Shown: in pieces, positions 63,945 through 64,000 of the stretch
Numbering within the stretch: the stretch's first letter is position 1
Layout of the letters: each line of letters opens with the position of its first letter
NCBI RefSeq assembly: GCF_002001005.1
Contig: NZ_MUNX01000063.1
Location: 1-64,000 of the forward strand
DNA: 64,000 nucleotides
Direction: 5' to 3'
From: Flavobacterium sp. A45
GTDB taxonomy: Bacteria > Bacteroidota > Bacteroidia > Flavobacteriales > Flavobacteriaceae
Notes under the pieces: model-generated
Database searches by the model: none
What the model was told of the DNA's origin: nothing
The model's input: the letters and a program-made list of their open reading frames with translations, nothing else
Position numbers and translations under genes: made by a program

Positions 63945-63952
63945 CAAATGTA
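63945..63952 (-). promoter_or_regulatory. Candidate -7 element TACATTTG for gcvH-vanZ
   Basis: TAnnTTTG match on the minus strand, 37 bases before the gcvH start. Confidence 0.45.
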
Positions 63953-64000
63953 ACAATCTTATACACAATTATGGTTTAGATATTCAAAATTAATTTCCAA

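Noticed and set aside
1-64000. CRISPR arrays, tRNA or rRNA genes, prophage or complete insertion sequence
   Set aside because: I saw no regularly spaced direct repeats, no tRNA-like cloverleaf or rRNA sequence in the gaps, and no transposase. The holin-family protein at 22592 is a common chromosomal membrane protein.

Overview
The window is chromosomal DNA from a member of the Bacteroidota, almost certainly Flavobacterium or a close relative. The evidence is low GC, recurring TAnnTTTG promoter elements, a type IX secretion (T9SS) type B cargo protein, a PorP/SprF family protein, a RemB-like gliding protein, SusD-free but lipoprotein-rich envelope genes, DUF4270 and DUF6089 proteins, a FolK-deoxynucleoside kinase fusion, and the gene order CBS-nadK-DUF6089-uppS-bamA-skp-skp-murI. 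I see no rRNA, tRNA, CRISPR array, phage or complete insertion sequence.

Layout. 1-8,010: a T9SS lectin-like surface protein, folK-dNK, sppA and a large AsmA-family protein. 8,010-11,520: an accessory patch with a seven-bladed propeller lipoprotein, a DoxX protein and a seven-repeat WD40 protein. It has long imperfect palindromes after the genes and looks like inserted DNA. 11,525-16,070: DUF2797, a GH3 enzyme and a minus-strand run of small SRPBCC/VOC proteins. 16,180-19,690: the proteostasis genes tig, clpP and clpX. 19,890-24,545: MOSC, chromate transporter, metal-binding protein, small membrane protein, esterase, pdxJ. 24,620-32,990: the envelope-biogenesis run. 32,993-35,554: a DUF4270 lipoprotein with an outer-membrane protein. 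35,738-39,857: a tight five-gene unit of barrel, kelch lipoprotein, DUF4907 membrane protein, LytS-type kinase and LytTR regulator. 39,884-44,635: gamma-carbonic anhydrase, PorP/SprF, NifU, a proline-punctuated helical repeat protein, MscS, TsaB. 44,810-51,932: a six-gene MacAB-TolC-like export operon with paired permeases and paired adaptors. 52,189-53,604: DUF4403. 53,704-58,863: a cytochrome oxidase assembly operon (cyoE, two cox3, subunit IV, two SCO-fold proteins, DUF420, a CxxC protein). 59,032-63,908: GH18, RemB-like protein, deoC, VanZ, gcvH.

Most of the window is ordinary flavobacterial core genome. The parts that best repay attention are the five-gene surface-to-LytTR signalling unit, the palindrome-flanked accessory patch, a cysteine-free SCO-like protein next to a normal SCO, the 22-residue proline-phased repeat protein with a hairpin in the leader of its neighbour mscS, and perfect palindromes that coincide with the tig and GH3 promoters. 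Promoter calls are pattern matches only. In DNA this AT-rich, some TAnnTTTG matches are expected by chance.
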